Shown: positions 42,885 to 52,130, counted from the stretch's first letter. The stretch is 64,000 nucleotides of DNA from Arthrobacter sp. V1I9 (GCF_030817075.1 NZ_JAUSYU010000001.1:3038001-3102000); one strand, 5' to 3'. A program made the numbers and translations. Notes: generated by a model from the sequence alone, not told the origin.

Positions 42885-44075
42885 CTAGCCGCCCAGCGCG
42901 TCCAGCGCCTGCTTCAAATCTGCCCAGAGGTCCTCAACATTTTCGATGCCCACGCTCAGGCGGACCAGGTTCTCAGGCACATCTGTTGGCTCGGCGGCGT
43001 GCCGGCGCCGGCGTTCGATGAGGGACTCAACCCCGCCCAGCGATGTAGCGGGCAGCCATAGTTGCACCGCGCGGACCACCGCGTCCGCGGCGTCAGCTCC
43101 GCTGATCCCGCCCACGGCCGCTACCTGGAAGCAGACGATCGAACCGAAGCCCTTCATTTGCGCTTTGGCTCGTGCGTGGCCAGGATCCGCGGGAAGGCCC
43201 GGGAACCGGAGCGATTCGATCCGGGGATGGGATGCAATCCGCTCCGCCAGGACCATGGCCGTAGCCTGGGACCGTTCGATGCGCAGCGCCAGCGTCCGCA
43301 GCCCGCGCAGGGCCAGCCAGGATTCGAAGGGGCCGGCGATGCCGCCATGGATGGTCCGGTGATGAAGCAGCGCGGAACGGATATCCGGGTTGGACGTCAC
43401 CAGGGCGCCCAGGACGACGTCGGAATGGCCCGCCAGGTACTTGGTCACCGAATGCAGGACGACGTCGGAGCCCAGGCCCAGGGGCTGCTGCACCAAGGGG
43501 GTGGAAAAGGTGTTGTCCGTGACGACGATGGCCCCGGCAGCATGCGCTGCCGCAGTAAGAGCCGGAATGTCGGCGATGCTGAGCATGGGGTTTGTGGGAC
43601 TCTCAAGCCACAGCATGGCGGCGGCCTTCCCGGCCGGGCCGTGGGGCGCCAGCGCTTCCTTGACTGCTTCGGTATCCGCGACATCAACGGTTTGAAGTTC
43701 GATAAAACCCTTTTGGGCAAGCTCGGCGGCCATCACCAGGGAACCGGAATAGCAGAGCGTTGGCATGACCAGCACTCCCCCGGCGGGAATGAGCGACAGT
43801 GCGGAACTGACCGCCGCGAGGCCCGAGGCATACAGGAGGCCGGGCAGTTCCGATCCCTCGAGCTGGCCCAGCGCTTCCTCGAAGGGATCCCAGGTGGGGT
43901 TGGAGTACCTGCCGTAGCCGCGGTCCCCATCAGCAAGGGCACCAATGCCGAAGAACGTGGAGGACAGGACGATGGGAGGGTTGACCGGCTGGTCTCTTTC
44001 CCGCGGGGGACGCCCGGCGGCCACCACTACCGTCTCGGCTGCCAGTGAAGCCGCCTGCTGTTCGGAAAGACTCAT
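42885..44075 (-). CDS. trans-sulfuration PLP enzyme (cystathionine gamma-synthase/lyase family)
   Basis: 396 aa, Cys/Met metabolism PLP family. Features are GYGRYSNPTWDPFEEALGQLEG, YASGLAAVSSAL, WLESPTNPML, TDNTFSTPLVQQPL, and the pyridoxal lysine in HSVTKYLAGHSD. Substrate choice (gamma-synthase, gamma-lyase or beta-lyase) cannot be fixed from sequence alone. ATG at 44075; a short upstream extension to 44105 is open but lacks family similarity. It ends 9 bases before the DUF2516 gene, so the two are probably cotranscribed. Confidence 0.88.
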   Translation of the reverse strand: MSLSEQQAASLAAETVVVAAGRPPRERDQPVNPPIVLSSTFFGIGALADGDRGYGRYSNPTWDPFEEALGQLEGSELPGLLYASGLAAVSSALSLIPAGGVLVMPTLCYSGSLVMAAELAQKGFIELQTVDVADTEAVKEALAPHGPAGKAAAMLWLESPTNPMLSIADIPALTAAAHAAGAIVVTDNTFSTPLVQQPLGLGSDVVLHSVTKYLAGHSDVVLGALVTSNPDIRSALLHHRTIHGGIAGPFESWLALRGLRTLALRIERSQATAMVLAERIASHPRIESLRFPGLPADPGHARAKAQMKGFGSIVCFQVAAVGGISGADAADAVVRAVQLWLPATSLGGVESLIERRRRHAAEPTDVPENLVRLSVGIENVEDLWADLKQALDALGG

Positions 44076-44194
44076 GCAGGAAAGCCTACTGTCCGGTGCG
44101 GGCACCCCGGAAAGCCGTTACCCGCCCGCCAGTACTGTCCACATACTCCCTGCGGCAGTCTGCCATTGCCGCGCGCGATCGGTAGGCTTGACCG

Positions 44195-44848
44195 GTGAGC
44201 AAACAACGGGCGGGCCTTTTCATCGCGTTTGAGGGCGGGGATGGTGCCGGCAAATCCACCCAGGCAGCCCGGCTTGCAGACGCCCTTGAATCCCGCGGCC
44301 TCACCGTCCTGAAGACCAGGGAGCCCGGCGGAACCCTCATCGGAGAGAAGCTTCGGTCCCTGGTCCTTGACCACGGCCATGGCCACATCGACGCCCACAC
44401 CGAGGCCCTCATCTTCGCGGCTTCCAGGGCCGCCCACGCCAGCCAGGTCATTCGGCCGGCGCTGGAGCGCGGCGAGATCGTTTTGACAGACCGTTATATC
44501 GACTCTTCCGTTGCCTACCAGGGAGCCGGGCGGGACCTCGGCAAGGACGCCGTCCGGTCAATCAATGCGTGGGCCACCTCGGGCCTGGAGCCCCACCTTA
44601 CGGTGCTGCTGGACGTCGACCCGGCAGTGGGCCGCCAGCGCCGGACCGCCGGTGACGCCGAGGAGGACCGGCTCGAATCAGAGGCGGATGAATTCCACCT
44701 GAGGATCCGGAACGCCTTCCTGGAGCTGGCCGCAAGCCGCGCCGGTTCCTACCTTGTGCTGCCCGCCCATCTTCCCGTGAGTGACCTTGCCGCACAGATC
44801 CTCCAGCGCGTTGACGCACTGCTGGCGGCCGCGGAGGGTGACGCATGA
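44195..44848 (+). CDS. tmk: thymidylate kinase
   Basis: 217-aa kinase making dTDP from dTMP. P-loop EGGDGAGKSTQAARL, the DRY motif in LTDRYIDSSVAYQGAGR, the E-P-G motif TREPGGTLIG, and a LID-region RRTAGDAEEDRLE. GTG start at 44195. Its stop overlaps holB as ATGA, the usual tmk-holB coupling. Confidence 0.95.
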   Translation: MSKQRAGLFIAFEGGDGAGKSTQAARLADALESRGLTVLKTREPGGTLIGEKLRSLVLDHGHGHIDAHTEALIFAASRAAHASQVIRPALERGEIVLTDRYIDSSVAYQGAGRDLGKDAVRSINAWATSGLEPHLTVLLDVDPAVGRQRRTAGDAEEDRLESEADEFHLRIRNAFLELAASRAGSYLVLPAHLPVSDLAAQILQRVDALLAAAEGDA

Positions 44849-45987
44849 CGGTCTGGGACGACCTGCAGGGCCAGGCCGCCGTCGTCGAACAACTGCGCCA
44901 AGCGGCCACCGGTGAAAGCCTGACGCACGCGTGGCTGTTCACCGGGCCGCCCGGGTCCGGCCGGTCAAATGCCGCGAAGGCGTTCGCCGCGGCGTTGAAC
45001 TGCGACCAGGAGGACGTCAACCGGCGCGGCTGCGGGCAGTGCCCGGCCTGCCTGACGATCCTCGGTGAAACCCACTCCGACGTCACCTTCGTCCGAACCG
45101 AAAAAGTCACCATCACCATTGACGAAGCGCGTGACCTGGTGGCCACGGCGGGCAACCGGCCGTCCTCCGGCCGCTGGCGGATCATTGTGGTGGAGGATGC
45201 AGACCGAATGGCCGAGCGCACCACCAACGTTCTGCTCAAAGCAATTGAGGAGCCAACTCCCCGCACTGTATGGATGCTGTGCGCACCGTCCCCGGCTGAC
45301 GTGCTGGTGACCATCCGGTCGCGCTGCCGAAGTGTGGCTTTGCGGCTGCCGCCCGCCTCCGATGTGGCTGCCCTGCTGGTTAAGCGCGACGGCGTGGAGC
45401 CGGCGCTGGCGGAGCGCGCGGCCCGGGCGGCACAAAGCCATGTGGGTATTGCCCGGCGGCTTGCCCGGGATCCTGCCGCCAGGGAACGTCGTCTGGAAAC
45501 CGTGAGGTTCCCCTTGGGCCTGCGGGGCGTTACCGCCGCCGTGATGATGGCAGAGAAGCTGGTCAAGATCGCCACCGCCGAAGCCAATAGCTCCAACGAG
45601 GAACGCGACGCCGCCGAGAAGGCTGCCCTGCTGGCAACCCTCGGAGCGCCGGAGTCCGGAACCCTCCCTCCGGCCATGCGGAGCCAGGTGAAGCAGCTTG
45701 AGGACGACCAAAAGCGGCGGGCCAAGCGGTCCATCACCGATTCCCTGGACCGGACGCTCACCGACCTGCTGTCCTTCTACCGGGATGTGCTGATTATCCA
45801 GCTCGGGAATGCTGTGGAGCTCGTGAACGTTGAGCTGAGGAGTGAATTAGAGGAGTTCGCCAGCCGCTCCACTCCAGAAGCCACTCTCGCCCGCATGGAC
45901 GCCATCAACAAAGCCCGCGAACGCATTACCACCACCAACGTAGCCCCGCTGTTGACCATTGAGTCCATGGCAGCCAGCCTGATCTAG
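44845..45987 (+). CDS. holB: DNA polymerase III subunit delta'
   Basis: 380-aa clamp-loader subunit of the AAA+ family. Weak P-loop FTGPPGSGRSNAAKAF, where the usual Lys-Thr is not kept, as is common in delta'; zinc module CGQCPAC, HSDV and SRC-like TIRSRCRSVAL (arginine-finger site). Part of the replication clamp loader. ATG at 44845 overlaps tmk by 4 bases. Confidence 0.94.
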   Translation: MTVWDDLQGQAAVVEQLRQAATGESLTHAWLFTGPPGSGRSNAAKAFAAALNCDQEDVNRRGCGQCPACLTILGETHSDVTFVRTEKVTITIDEARDLVATAGNRPSSGRWRIIVVEDADRMAERTTNVLLKAIEEPTPRTVWMLCAPSPADVLVTIRSRCRSVALRLPPASDVAALLVKRDGVEPALAERAARAAQSHVGIARRLARDPAARERRLETVRFPLGLRGVTAAVMMAEKLVKIATAEANSSNEERDAAEKAALLATLGAPESGTLPPAMRSQVKQLEDDQKRRAKRSITDSLDRTLTDLLSFYRDVLIIQLGNAVELVNVELRSELEEFASRSTPEATLARMDAINKARERITTTNVAPLLTIESMAASLI

Positions 45988-46006
45988 CCCCCTCCAAGGA
46001 GACCCG

Positions 46007-47572
46007 ATGACTGCCCGCCCCCTGCCCGCACGCCCCCGATCCTGGGTGATTGGAATGCGTGCTGCCGGGGCCATGGCGCTTGCCATGGTTCTGGCCTCCT
46101 GCACCCTCATCGACGGCGGCAACCGCAGCCAGGAGGCATCCACTGCCAAGGCCGATCCCTCGATCGTGGCGTCCGCTCCGTCCGGGCTGGAGCAGTTCTA
46201 CTCGCAGGAAGTGGTGTGGGAATCCTGCGAAAGCGAGTTCCAGTGCGCCAAGGTGAAGGTGCCGATGGACTACGACAAGCCCGAGGGTGACACCATCGAA
46301 CTTGCCGCGCTGAGGGCACCGAGTACGGGCAACAAAACGGGCAGCCTGCTGGTGAACCCGGGAGGGCCCGGTGCGTCCGGGTATGACTTCGTCAAGGACG
46401 CCTCCGGGACACACTTTTCCCAGCCAGTGCGCGACGCGTACGACCTGGTGGGCTTCGATCCCCGGGGCGTAAAGCGCTCCGCCCCCGTGACCTGCATGAC
46501 GGACGCCGAGCGTGACGCCGCCCGGGCCAAAATATACGACCTGGACACCGACGCCGGGCTGGAAGCAGCCCGCGCGGACAACAAGGCGATCGCAGCCCAG
46601 TGTGCCGAGCAGACCGGCCCTGTGCTGGCGCACATCGATACGGTGAGCTCGGCGAAGGACCTGGACATCCTCCGCGCAGTGGTGAATGACACCAAGCTCA
46701 ACTACCTCGGGTACTCCTACGGCACTTTCCTGGGCTCCACCTATGCTTCGCTGTTCCCGGACAACGTGGGGCGCATGGTGCTTGACGGTGCCCTCGATCC
46801 GTCCATCAGCAACGAGGAGCTGACCCGGGGGCAGGCCCGAGCCTTCGAAAAGGCCATCCGGGCATATGTTGCCAGCTGCCTGGAGCAGGACGGGTGCCCG
46901 CTCAGCGGAACCGTTGATTCAGGAGTTCAGCAGCTCCGCGACCTCATCGCCGCTGTCGAGCAGACGCCCCGCACTGCCAAGGACGGGCGGGTGGTCAACG
47001 CCACGATGTTCGTCAGCGGCCTGATAACCCCGCTGTACAACGATCAGAGCTGGCCGGCCCTGACCCAGGCCCTTGAAGCGGCGATGACCGGAGACGTGAG
47101 CCTCATGCTTCGGCTGGCCGATCTTGGTGCCGACCGCGCTGCCAACGGGACGTATACGTCCAACTCCACATTCGCGTTCAACGCCATCAACTGCCTGGAC
47201 TACCCGATGGACTCCGATACCGCGGCCATGCGGGCCGAACAGCAGCGCCTCATGCAGGACTCCCCCACGTTCGGGTATTTCTTTGCCTACGGCGGCACCA
47301 ACTGCGCCGACTGGCCGCACAAGAACACCCGCACACCCGCGCCCGTTGAGTACAAGGGAGACTCGCCCATTGTGGTTATCGGCACCACGGGCGACCCTGC
47401 AACACCTGTTGAGTGGGCCGCTTCACTCCGCAAGCAGCTGGGCAACGCCACACTGCTGACATGGGAAGGTGAAGGCCACACCGCCTACGGCCGGTCCAAC
47501 AGCTGCATCGAGGACCCCGTGGACAGCTACCTTGTCAGCGGCCAGGTTCCCGCCGATAACACGGTGTGCTGA
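46007..47572 (+). CDS. lipoprotein alpha/beta-hydrolase, tripeptidyl-aminopeptidase-like
   Basis: 521 aa. Signal with lipobox L-A-S-C at Cys32. Catalytic triad by pattern: Ser in YLGYSYGTFLGSTYA, Asp in GTTGDPATPVEW and His in GEGHTAYGRSNSC. LLVNPGGPGASGYDF is the oxyanion strand of the SlpD/SlpE (TAP-like) group, known in actinobacteria as secreted aminopeptidases. It acts outside the membrane. It starts 19 bases after holB and is likely read with it. Confidence 0.9.
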   Translation: MTARPLPARPRSWVIGMRAAGAMALAMVLASCTLIDGGNRSQEASTAKADPSIVASAPSGLEQFYSQEVVWESCESEFQCAKVKVPMDYDKPEGDTIELAALRAPSTGNKTGSLLVNPGGPGASGYDFVKDASGTHFSQPVRDAYDLVGFDPRGVKRSAPVTCMTDAERDAARAKIYDLDTDAGLEAARADNKAIAAQCAEQTGPVLAHIDTVSSAKDLDILRAVVNDTKLNYLGYSYGTFLGSTYASLFPDNVGRMVLDGALDPSISNEELTRGQARAFEKAIRAYVASCLEQDGCPLSGTVDSGVQQLRDLIAAVEQTPRTAKDGRVVNATMFVSGLITPLYNDQSWPALTQALEAAMTGDVSLMLRLADLGADRAANGTYTSNSTFAFNAINCLDYPMDSDTAAMRAEQQRLMQDSPTFGYFFAYGGTNCADWPHKNTRTPAPVEYKGDSPIVVIGTTGDPATPVEWAASLRKQLGNATLLTWEGEGHTAYGRSNSCIEDPVDSYLVSGQVPADNTVC

Positions 47573-47600
47573 AGGCCTCAGCCCTTTCGTCCCGCCCATT

Positions 47601-47627
47601 TTGACCCGGGCGCGGGGACTCTATTAC
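47601..47627 (+). promoter_or_regulatory. possible tRNA-Thr promoter
   Basis: TTGACC at 47601-47606 and TATTAC at 47622-47627, 15 bases apart, about 50 bases before the tRNA. Spacing is short, so this is a guess. Confidence 0.3.
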
Positions 47628-47675
47628 AGTTGACTCTTGCATGAGGCCCCCGGTTCTTCCGGGCAAGCATGCGGT

Positions 47676-47748
47676 GCTTCCTTAGCTCAGTCGGTAGAGC
47701 GTTTCACTCGTAATGAAAAGGTCATCAGTTCGATTCTGATAGGAAGCT
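47676..47748 (+). tRNA. tRNA-Thr(CGT)
   Basis: 73 nt with a complete cloverleaf: acceptor GCTTCCT / AGGAAGC, D-arm GCTC…GAGC, anticodon stem TTTCA/TGAAA with loop CTCGTAA (anticodon CGT at 47709-47711, reading ACG), and T-arm ATCAG-TTCGATT-CTGAT. CCA is not encoded. Confidence 0.97.
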
Positions 47749-47754
47749 CGGGAT

Positions 47755-47798
47755 AAACCCCGTGTTGTCGTTGTTTTCGACGATGATGCGGGGTTTTT
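47755..47798 (+). terminator. terminator after tRNA-Thr
   Basis: AAACCCCG (47755-47762) pairs with CGGGGTTT (47789-47796) around an inner TCG/CGA stem; the T run TTTTT ends it. Confidence 0.85.
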
Positions 47799-48167
47799 CG
47801 CTGGTTAAGGGGAACCCTCGGTTAGTGCTAGGTGTAAGGCACATTTCCGGCACACTTGCTGGCCGGGCTGACGACCCCGCCTACACCCTGCAGAACTCCG
47901 GTCACAGGTTAGAGCAAATAGCCGTGGCTTCAGCTGAAGACTTCGCTTGGGACCGCCACCTACTCATCGCACACCGAGATCACCGCAGCCGGTGAATTCC
48001 ACCGGTTCCTGAACGACTCCTGCGTCCAGGATTTTCCGGTCGCCTAGCGCCAGGCCGAGGCTATGGCCGGGTGACAGCCCGGACGATACGATCAACATCG
48101 GCCCCTTTGCCCTGGGTTGCGAAGGGGCAGGAACGCTGGGCCTCCGGGAGTGCCTCGCATAGCTGTC

Positions 48168-48195
48168 AAGGAAGGACCCGCACGGGTCTTTCCTT
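48168..48195. terminator. hairpin in the gene-poor stretch
   Basis: AAGGAAGGACCCG (48168-48180) pairs fully with CGGGTCTTTCCTT (48183-48195), one G·T pair, with a 2-base loop. Terminator-like, but no gene on either side is certain. Confidence 0.4.
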
Positions 48196-48224
48196 CGGCT
48201 TACTGGCTCTAGGGGCCTTGTAGT

Positions 48225-48298
48225 CCTCCACGGCCAGGGGGCAGGGGTGCCAGGTTGCCCTCCTCAGCAGCCGGAGCATTCCGAGATGGCCGTGGAGG
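48225..48298. repeat. 12-bp inverted repeat with 50-bp loop
   Basis: CCTCCACGGCCA (48225-48236) and TGGCCGTGGAGG (48287-48298) are exact inverted copies separated by 50 bp. Confidence 0.5.
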
Positions 48299-48423
48299 TT
48301 CGTCCGGACGTGGCCGCGGCCCCGCCCCGGTCAATGACGGGGGCCGTCGTTTAGCGTCCGCTCCTGGCTCGACGTCGGCGTGCACACTTTCATCTCGAGA
48401 AGTGCAGCATGAAAAGCGCCTCC

Positions 48424-49008
48424 CTAGGGCAAACGCAGCAGGTCAAGCACAGCTGGCAGGGTCGCCACTCCGTCTTCTGCCATGAAGTGTCCGGCTCCCG
48501 GGTGGACCTGCAGCTGCGCGCCGAGGCGCCTGGCGAGGTCATCAGATGCTGCCGGCGGCACGAAGGGGTCCGTCTCCGAGCGGATGACTGTTCGCCCACC
48601 GATATTCCTTGCGATGCGTTCAACGTCAACGTCTGTTGCAAGGTAACCATCCAGTTCCGGCAATGCATCCAGCGGTCCAGTGAAACCGGCTACCAACACA
48701 AGGCCGCCGAGCTCCCATGGCTCCGGCAGCGCCGCCAGTACTCGTAGCGCCGTGACGACACCCAGAGAATGTGCCACTATCGCCGTCCTCTCATCGGGCA
48801 CTCCCAGTGCAGCACTGACAGCGTTCTCCCACGCTGCCGCTTTAGGAGCGTCCGGGGCCGGGAGAGGGACGACAGTGACGCCTATGCCTTCGGCTTCAAG
48901 TGCGCCTTGGAGCCAGGGGAACCAGTTCGCATCCGGTGCAGCTTCGTACCCGTGAATGATGACGACGCGCTGGACCAAGCGCGTCGGGCGGTCGTTAGAT
49001 GCGTTCAT
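48424..49008 (-). CDS. RBBP9/YdeN-type serine hydrolase
   Basis: 194-aa small alpha/beta-hydrolase. RVVIIHGYEAAPDANWFPWL is the family's signature start, the nucleophile elbow IVAHSLGVV gives Ser81, Asp is in SETDPFVP, and His in HPGAGHF. The ATG at 49008 starts just before the fold; the frame continues upstream to 49314 but that part lacks similarity to the family. Substrate unknown. Confidence 0.88.
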   Translation of the reverse strand: MNASNDRPTRLVQRVVIIHGYEAAPDANWFPWLQGALEAEGIGVTVVPLPAPDAPKAAAWENAVSAALGVPDERTAIVAHSLGVVTALRVLAALPEPWELGGLVLVAGFTGPLDALPELDGYLATDVDVERIARNIGGRTVIRSETDPFVPPAASDDLARRLGAQLQVHPGAGHFMAEDGVATLPAVLDLLRLP

Positions 49009-49090
49009 AGGCAAAGACACTAGCGCGCGGCCAAGAGGGATTGTCGATGACCCACACACATAAGACTTGCAGGCCCGCATCACTGTGCAG

Positions 49091-49120
49091 ACCTGCCTAG
49101 CTAAAAGAGAGTAGGCAGGT
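49091..49120. promoter_or_regulatory. inverted repeat upstream of the small membrane protein genes
   Basis: ACCTGCCTA (49091-49099) and TAGGCAGGT (49112-49120), perfect 9-bp arms, 12-base spacer, 32 bases before the TTG start at 49153. Operator candidate. Confidence 0.35.
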
Positions 49121-49152
49121 ACCGTGGAGGTTGCCCGAGAGAGGATTAACAA

Positions 49153-49614
49153 TTGGTCTATAGCAGCGAGGCTGAGCGGCGCAACGATGCCGTGTACGCG
49201 GAGCACAAGAAGGCTGTCGCCGCCGGTGAAAAACGTGTACTCCGCAGGACCAGCTCCGGCGAGCTGCACAGCTATCCGGGTGACGAGATCGGGTTCACGC
49301 CCGGCCGCGGCCATGTGCAGGTCAGTACCTGGTGGGGCATGGGGATCCTCATGGCCTTCTCAGGGACAGTTCTGGTCGCGTGCCTGTGGCTTTTCCAGCG
49401 CCCCTTATGGGAGGGGCAGCCGCCGGAGTGGGCGCTCTTGTGGCCCATCGGCATGTCCGGGTTCTTCACGCCTTACGCGTTCATCCTGGCCCGTGACGAG
49501 TACCGGGCCACCCAGCTGCGCAAGCGCCGCGGCTCTCCGAAGCCGAGCCCTTCCGGCGCTGTTGACATCGACCTCCTGGAGCTGGGCCAGGAACGTCGGG
49601 AGGAGCAGCACTGA
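49153..49614 (+). CDS. hypothetical membrane protein, two helices
   Basis: 153 aa. Charged N-terminus (residues 1-58), two hydrophobic segments (about 63-82 and 93-111), and a basic C-terminal tail ending GQERREEQH. Probable TTG start at 49153 with GAGAGG upstream. I do not recognise the family. Its stop overlaps the next start by one base (TGATG). Confidence 0.6.
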   Translation: MVYSSEAERRNDAVYAEHKKAVAAGEKRVLRRTSSGELHSYPGDEIGFTPGRGHVQVSTWWGMGILMAFSGTVLVACLWLFQRPLWEGQPPEWALLWPIGMSGFFTPYAFILARDEYRATQLRKRRGSPKPSPSGAVDIDLLELGQERREEQH

Positions 49615-49811
49615 TGGAATATCTCGTCGGCTTCGGTGGCTTTGTGGTCTTCATGGTGGTTCTACGTGCGCTGAACGGTGTCTGGCAGCGAAAGCACCGC
49701 CGTACCCGCCCGCCGCGGCACCAGGGCGAGCCTCAATCCCAGCGAGGCCGGGTCTACAAGAATCCGCCGCCCACCAATCACAACGCGGATCCGTATAGCG
49801 GCTGGCACTAG
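49614..49811 (+). CDS. small hypothetical membrane protein
   Basis: 65 aa. One hydrophobic segment (residues about 3-22), then a basic linker (QRKHRRTRPPRHQ) and a polar tail ending DPYSGWH. ATG at 49614 overlaps the previous stop, with GGGAGGAG upstream, so it is translationally coupled. Function unknown. Confidence 0.6.
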   Translation: MEYLVGFGGFVVFMVVLRALNGVWQRKHRRTRPPRHQGEPQSQRGRVYKNPPPTNHNADPYSGWH

Positions 49812-50027
49812 GGACCGGTGCGTCGGCCAGTTCGGCAGGTTCTTCGTCATGACGGGGATGACAAGCCCTGCCGAAAATCCTGGAACGGCCCGAACCTGCC
49901 ACCTCCCGTTTGAAGGGGCCGCTCGATCCAGCTGAGCACCAAGGCATGGAGTGTCCAGATCAGCACAGTGGCAGCATCGAGCCTCTACACCGGACTGGGC
50001 AACGCTGTGGTCCGTCGGCTCCGCGCA

Positions 50028-52130
50028 CTAGGTGAGTGCGATGCGCGCCAACAAGAGGGCGTTTACGGTCACGTCGAAGACGGCTCGGCCATCTTTGTGG
50101 GTGAAAGGTGTCTCCGCGGGGGCCGTGTCTCCTGGCTGGGTGATGGTCACCCGCCGGGGCGTCTTCCCGCCGCAGGGGATGGCCACCTGGAAGTTGGCGC
50201 TCTGCGGCTTGAACCCGCCGGTATCGAGGCCGTCCATGTTGGCGAAGAGCACGTCCAGGCGGTGCTCGGTGCGCTGCCGCAGGTCGATGACGACCTCGGC
50301 CGGCGCATCGGTCACGATGGTGCGCCCGGTCCCCTCCAAGATCCCCGCCAGGGCGCTTGTCACTGCCGCATCGTCGCTTTCGTAGTAGTGCTGCCCCGCC
50401 TGCCCGGTCACCATTATCACCGCGCCGTCGCGGTGGGACGTGCGCGACCAGTCCGGGCCCGGACTGATGCCGAACGCGCGCAGCAGCGCCGGCTGCGGGC
50501 GCTGCGCGCCGTTCTCATCAAAGGCGCCGGCATCGGTACCGGCGGTGACCACCAGCGTGCCGCCGGCCTCAACGTAGCTCTTCAGCCCGGCGATCTCCTG
50601 ATCCGAGAGTGCCGCCGGCCGCGGCGCCACCACCACCGGGTAGGGCGCGAGCCGCGCTGCCGACAAGTGCGGTGTGGTGACCACGTCGTACGGGGCGTGC
50701 GCGTGGATGAGGGCTTTGCAGATGCCGCGGTACTCGCCGACGTAGGGCAGGGACACCGCCGAATCCCTCTGCCTGGTGGTCCACCAGAGCTCATCAGCGG
50801 CGTTGGTGCTGGTGTAGAGCCCCACACCGGAGTTCCTGTCGACATAATCCCGGCTCGCGCTGGAGAAGACTACCGCCACCGGGTTGGCGCTCCCGCCGGC
50901 CCAGATGTCGTTGTTGTCCTTGAGCCAGCCATACATCCTGCCGCGCCAGGCATCACCCACGGTGCGGCTCAGGAGCGGGATCTGGCTCTCGTACGGCCGC
51001 TGGCCGCCCGCGATGGCCAGCGCCATGACCCGCTCGGCGTCGTCGGCCTGCCGGCCGTAGGAGATCGCCCAGCTCGGGTTCTTGCCCGCGCAGCCGCGGC
51101 CATGCCGCATCATGATCGCCATCGAGATCCAGTCATCCGCCGATGCCTCACGCATGCCGGTCTCGTCACTGACGCAGCTCACTTCCCACGCACGGAGCAC
51201 GTCCCCGTCGTCACGGCTGGCGGCGTCCAAGCCCTGCACCGTGCCGTTGCTGTAATCCATGGTGCCGGTCTCGACGATCAACTCGAAGTCGGGCCGTACC
51301 GTGCGTGCCCCGGCAAGCACCGCCTGCTCGAACTCGTGGATGATCCCGTGCCGCCACGCCACCCAGCGGCGGAACACCGGGTCGTCCCAGTCCACCCGGG
51401 CGGGTTGTGCCAACCCGGTCTCGGCACGGAACTTGGCCGCGCAGGTCTCGTTCGTGCACGGCCACACGCCCACGATGTCCGAGAGCAGCGGAACATCACC
51501 CCACAACCCATCCAGCGCCGTCTGCGCCAGCCGCTTTACCCGGTTAATAAAGTAATCGCGGTACCCGGACGTGGGGCAAAGCCAGGCACTCTCGGTCCCC
51601 TCCGGCACCCAAAACACCCGGCCGCCGCCTACAAACACGTTCGCCTGGCCATCCATGCCGCGCTGCACCCAGTCCGGGTGATCCTTCCCCATGGTGCCTT
51701 GCCCGCTCGGCGCGTTCCTGCTGAGCGCCTCCAGCATCGAGCAATACACCACCGCCTTCATGCCGCGCTCGTGGCATTTCCGCGCCACCGCGTCAATGTA
51801 GACCGCGCTCTCCTCGAAAAGCCCCTCGCTCATATAGAAGGAAAGGTCCGTATCGACCACCACCACGCTCACGTGCGAGGCCGCGAGCGCATCGAGCCTC
51901 GCGTCGACGTCCGGATCATCCTCAAAGCTCTCGAACCCCGCCACGCGGGCGTCGGAGACCCAGCTCAACTCCGGGGATGCCGGCTCCACGACCTGCGGGC
52001 GCGCGCCGCCGAGCGGATTGCTTCTGCATCCAGCGCTAACGGCAACAGCACCGAGTCCGACGGCGCCAGCGCCGAGCGTGACTGCAATAAACCTACGTCT
52101 TGTTACCGGCTTAGCACTCCTGGTGGCCAT
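50028..52130 (-). CDS. Tat-exported lipoprotein, putative uncharacterised glycoside hydrolase
   Basis: 700 aa. Twin-arginine signal (TRRRFIAVTLG, residues 10-20) with lipobox S-A-G-C at Cys35. After that comes a (beta/alpha)8-like region with VVVVDTDLSFYMSEGLFEES, GMKAVVYCSMLEAL, HPDWVQRGMDG and TSGYRDYFINRVKRLAQ, and a possible catalytic carboxylate in FELIVETGTMD. A Rossmann-like GATase/trimerisation-type region (YPVVVAPRPAALSDQEIAGLKSYV) follows, then a beta-rich C-terminus. The layout resembles GH42/GHL6-type hydrolases, but no characterised family is certain. Extracytoplasmic. Confidence 0.6.
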   Translation of the reverse strand: MATRSAKPVTRRRFIAVTLGAGAVGLGAVAVSAGCRSNPLGGARPQVVEPASPELSWVSDARVAGFESFEDDPDVDARLDALAASHVSVVVVDTDLSFYMSEGLFEESAVYIDAVARKCHERGMKAVVYCSMLEALSRNAPSGQGTMGKDHPDWVQRGMDGQANVFVGGGRVFWVPEGTESAWLCPTSGYRDYFINRVKRLAQTALDGLWGDVPLLSDIVGVWPCTNETCAAKFRAETGLAQPARVDWDDPVFRRWVAWRHGIIHEFEQAVLAGARTVRPDFELIVETGTMDYSNGTVQGLDAASRDDGDVLRAWEVSCVSDETGMREASADDWISMAIMMRHGRGCAGKNPSWAISYGRQADDAERVMALAIAGGQRPYESQIPLLSRTVGDAWRGRMYGWLKDNNDIWAGGSANPVAVVFSSASRDYVDRNSGVGLYTSTNAADELWWTTRQRDSAVSLPYVGEYRGICKALIHAHAPYDVVTTPHLSAARLAPYPVVVAPRPAALSDQEIAGLKSYVEAGGTLVVTAGTDAGAFDENGAQRPQPALLRAFGISPGPDWSRTSHRDGAVIMVTGQAGQHYYESDDAAVTSALAGILEGTGRTIVTDAPAEVVIDLRQRTEHRLDVLFANMDGLDTGGFKPQSANFQVAIPCGGKTPRRVTITQPGDTAPAETPFTHKDGRAVFDVTVNALLLARIALT

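Larger units (their letters stand above)
47799..48423. other. gene-poor stretch after tRNA-Thr
   Basis: About 625 bp with no gene I can support. Short open stretches exist, for example one ending in stop near 48046 (peptide ending CVQDFPVA), but nothing is recognisable. It may hold decayed coding sequence. It contains two hairpins, annotated separately. No copy of the tRNA 3' end was seen. Confidence 0.5.

Noticed and set aside
47676..48423. An att repeat of the tRNA-Thr 3' end
   Set aside because: No second copy of the last 15-20 bases of the tRNA was seen downstream in this window.
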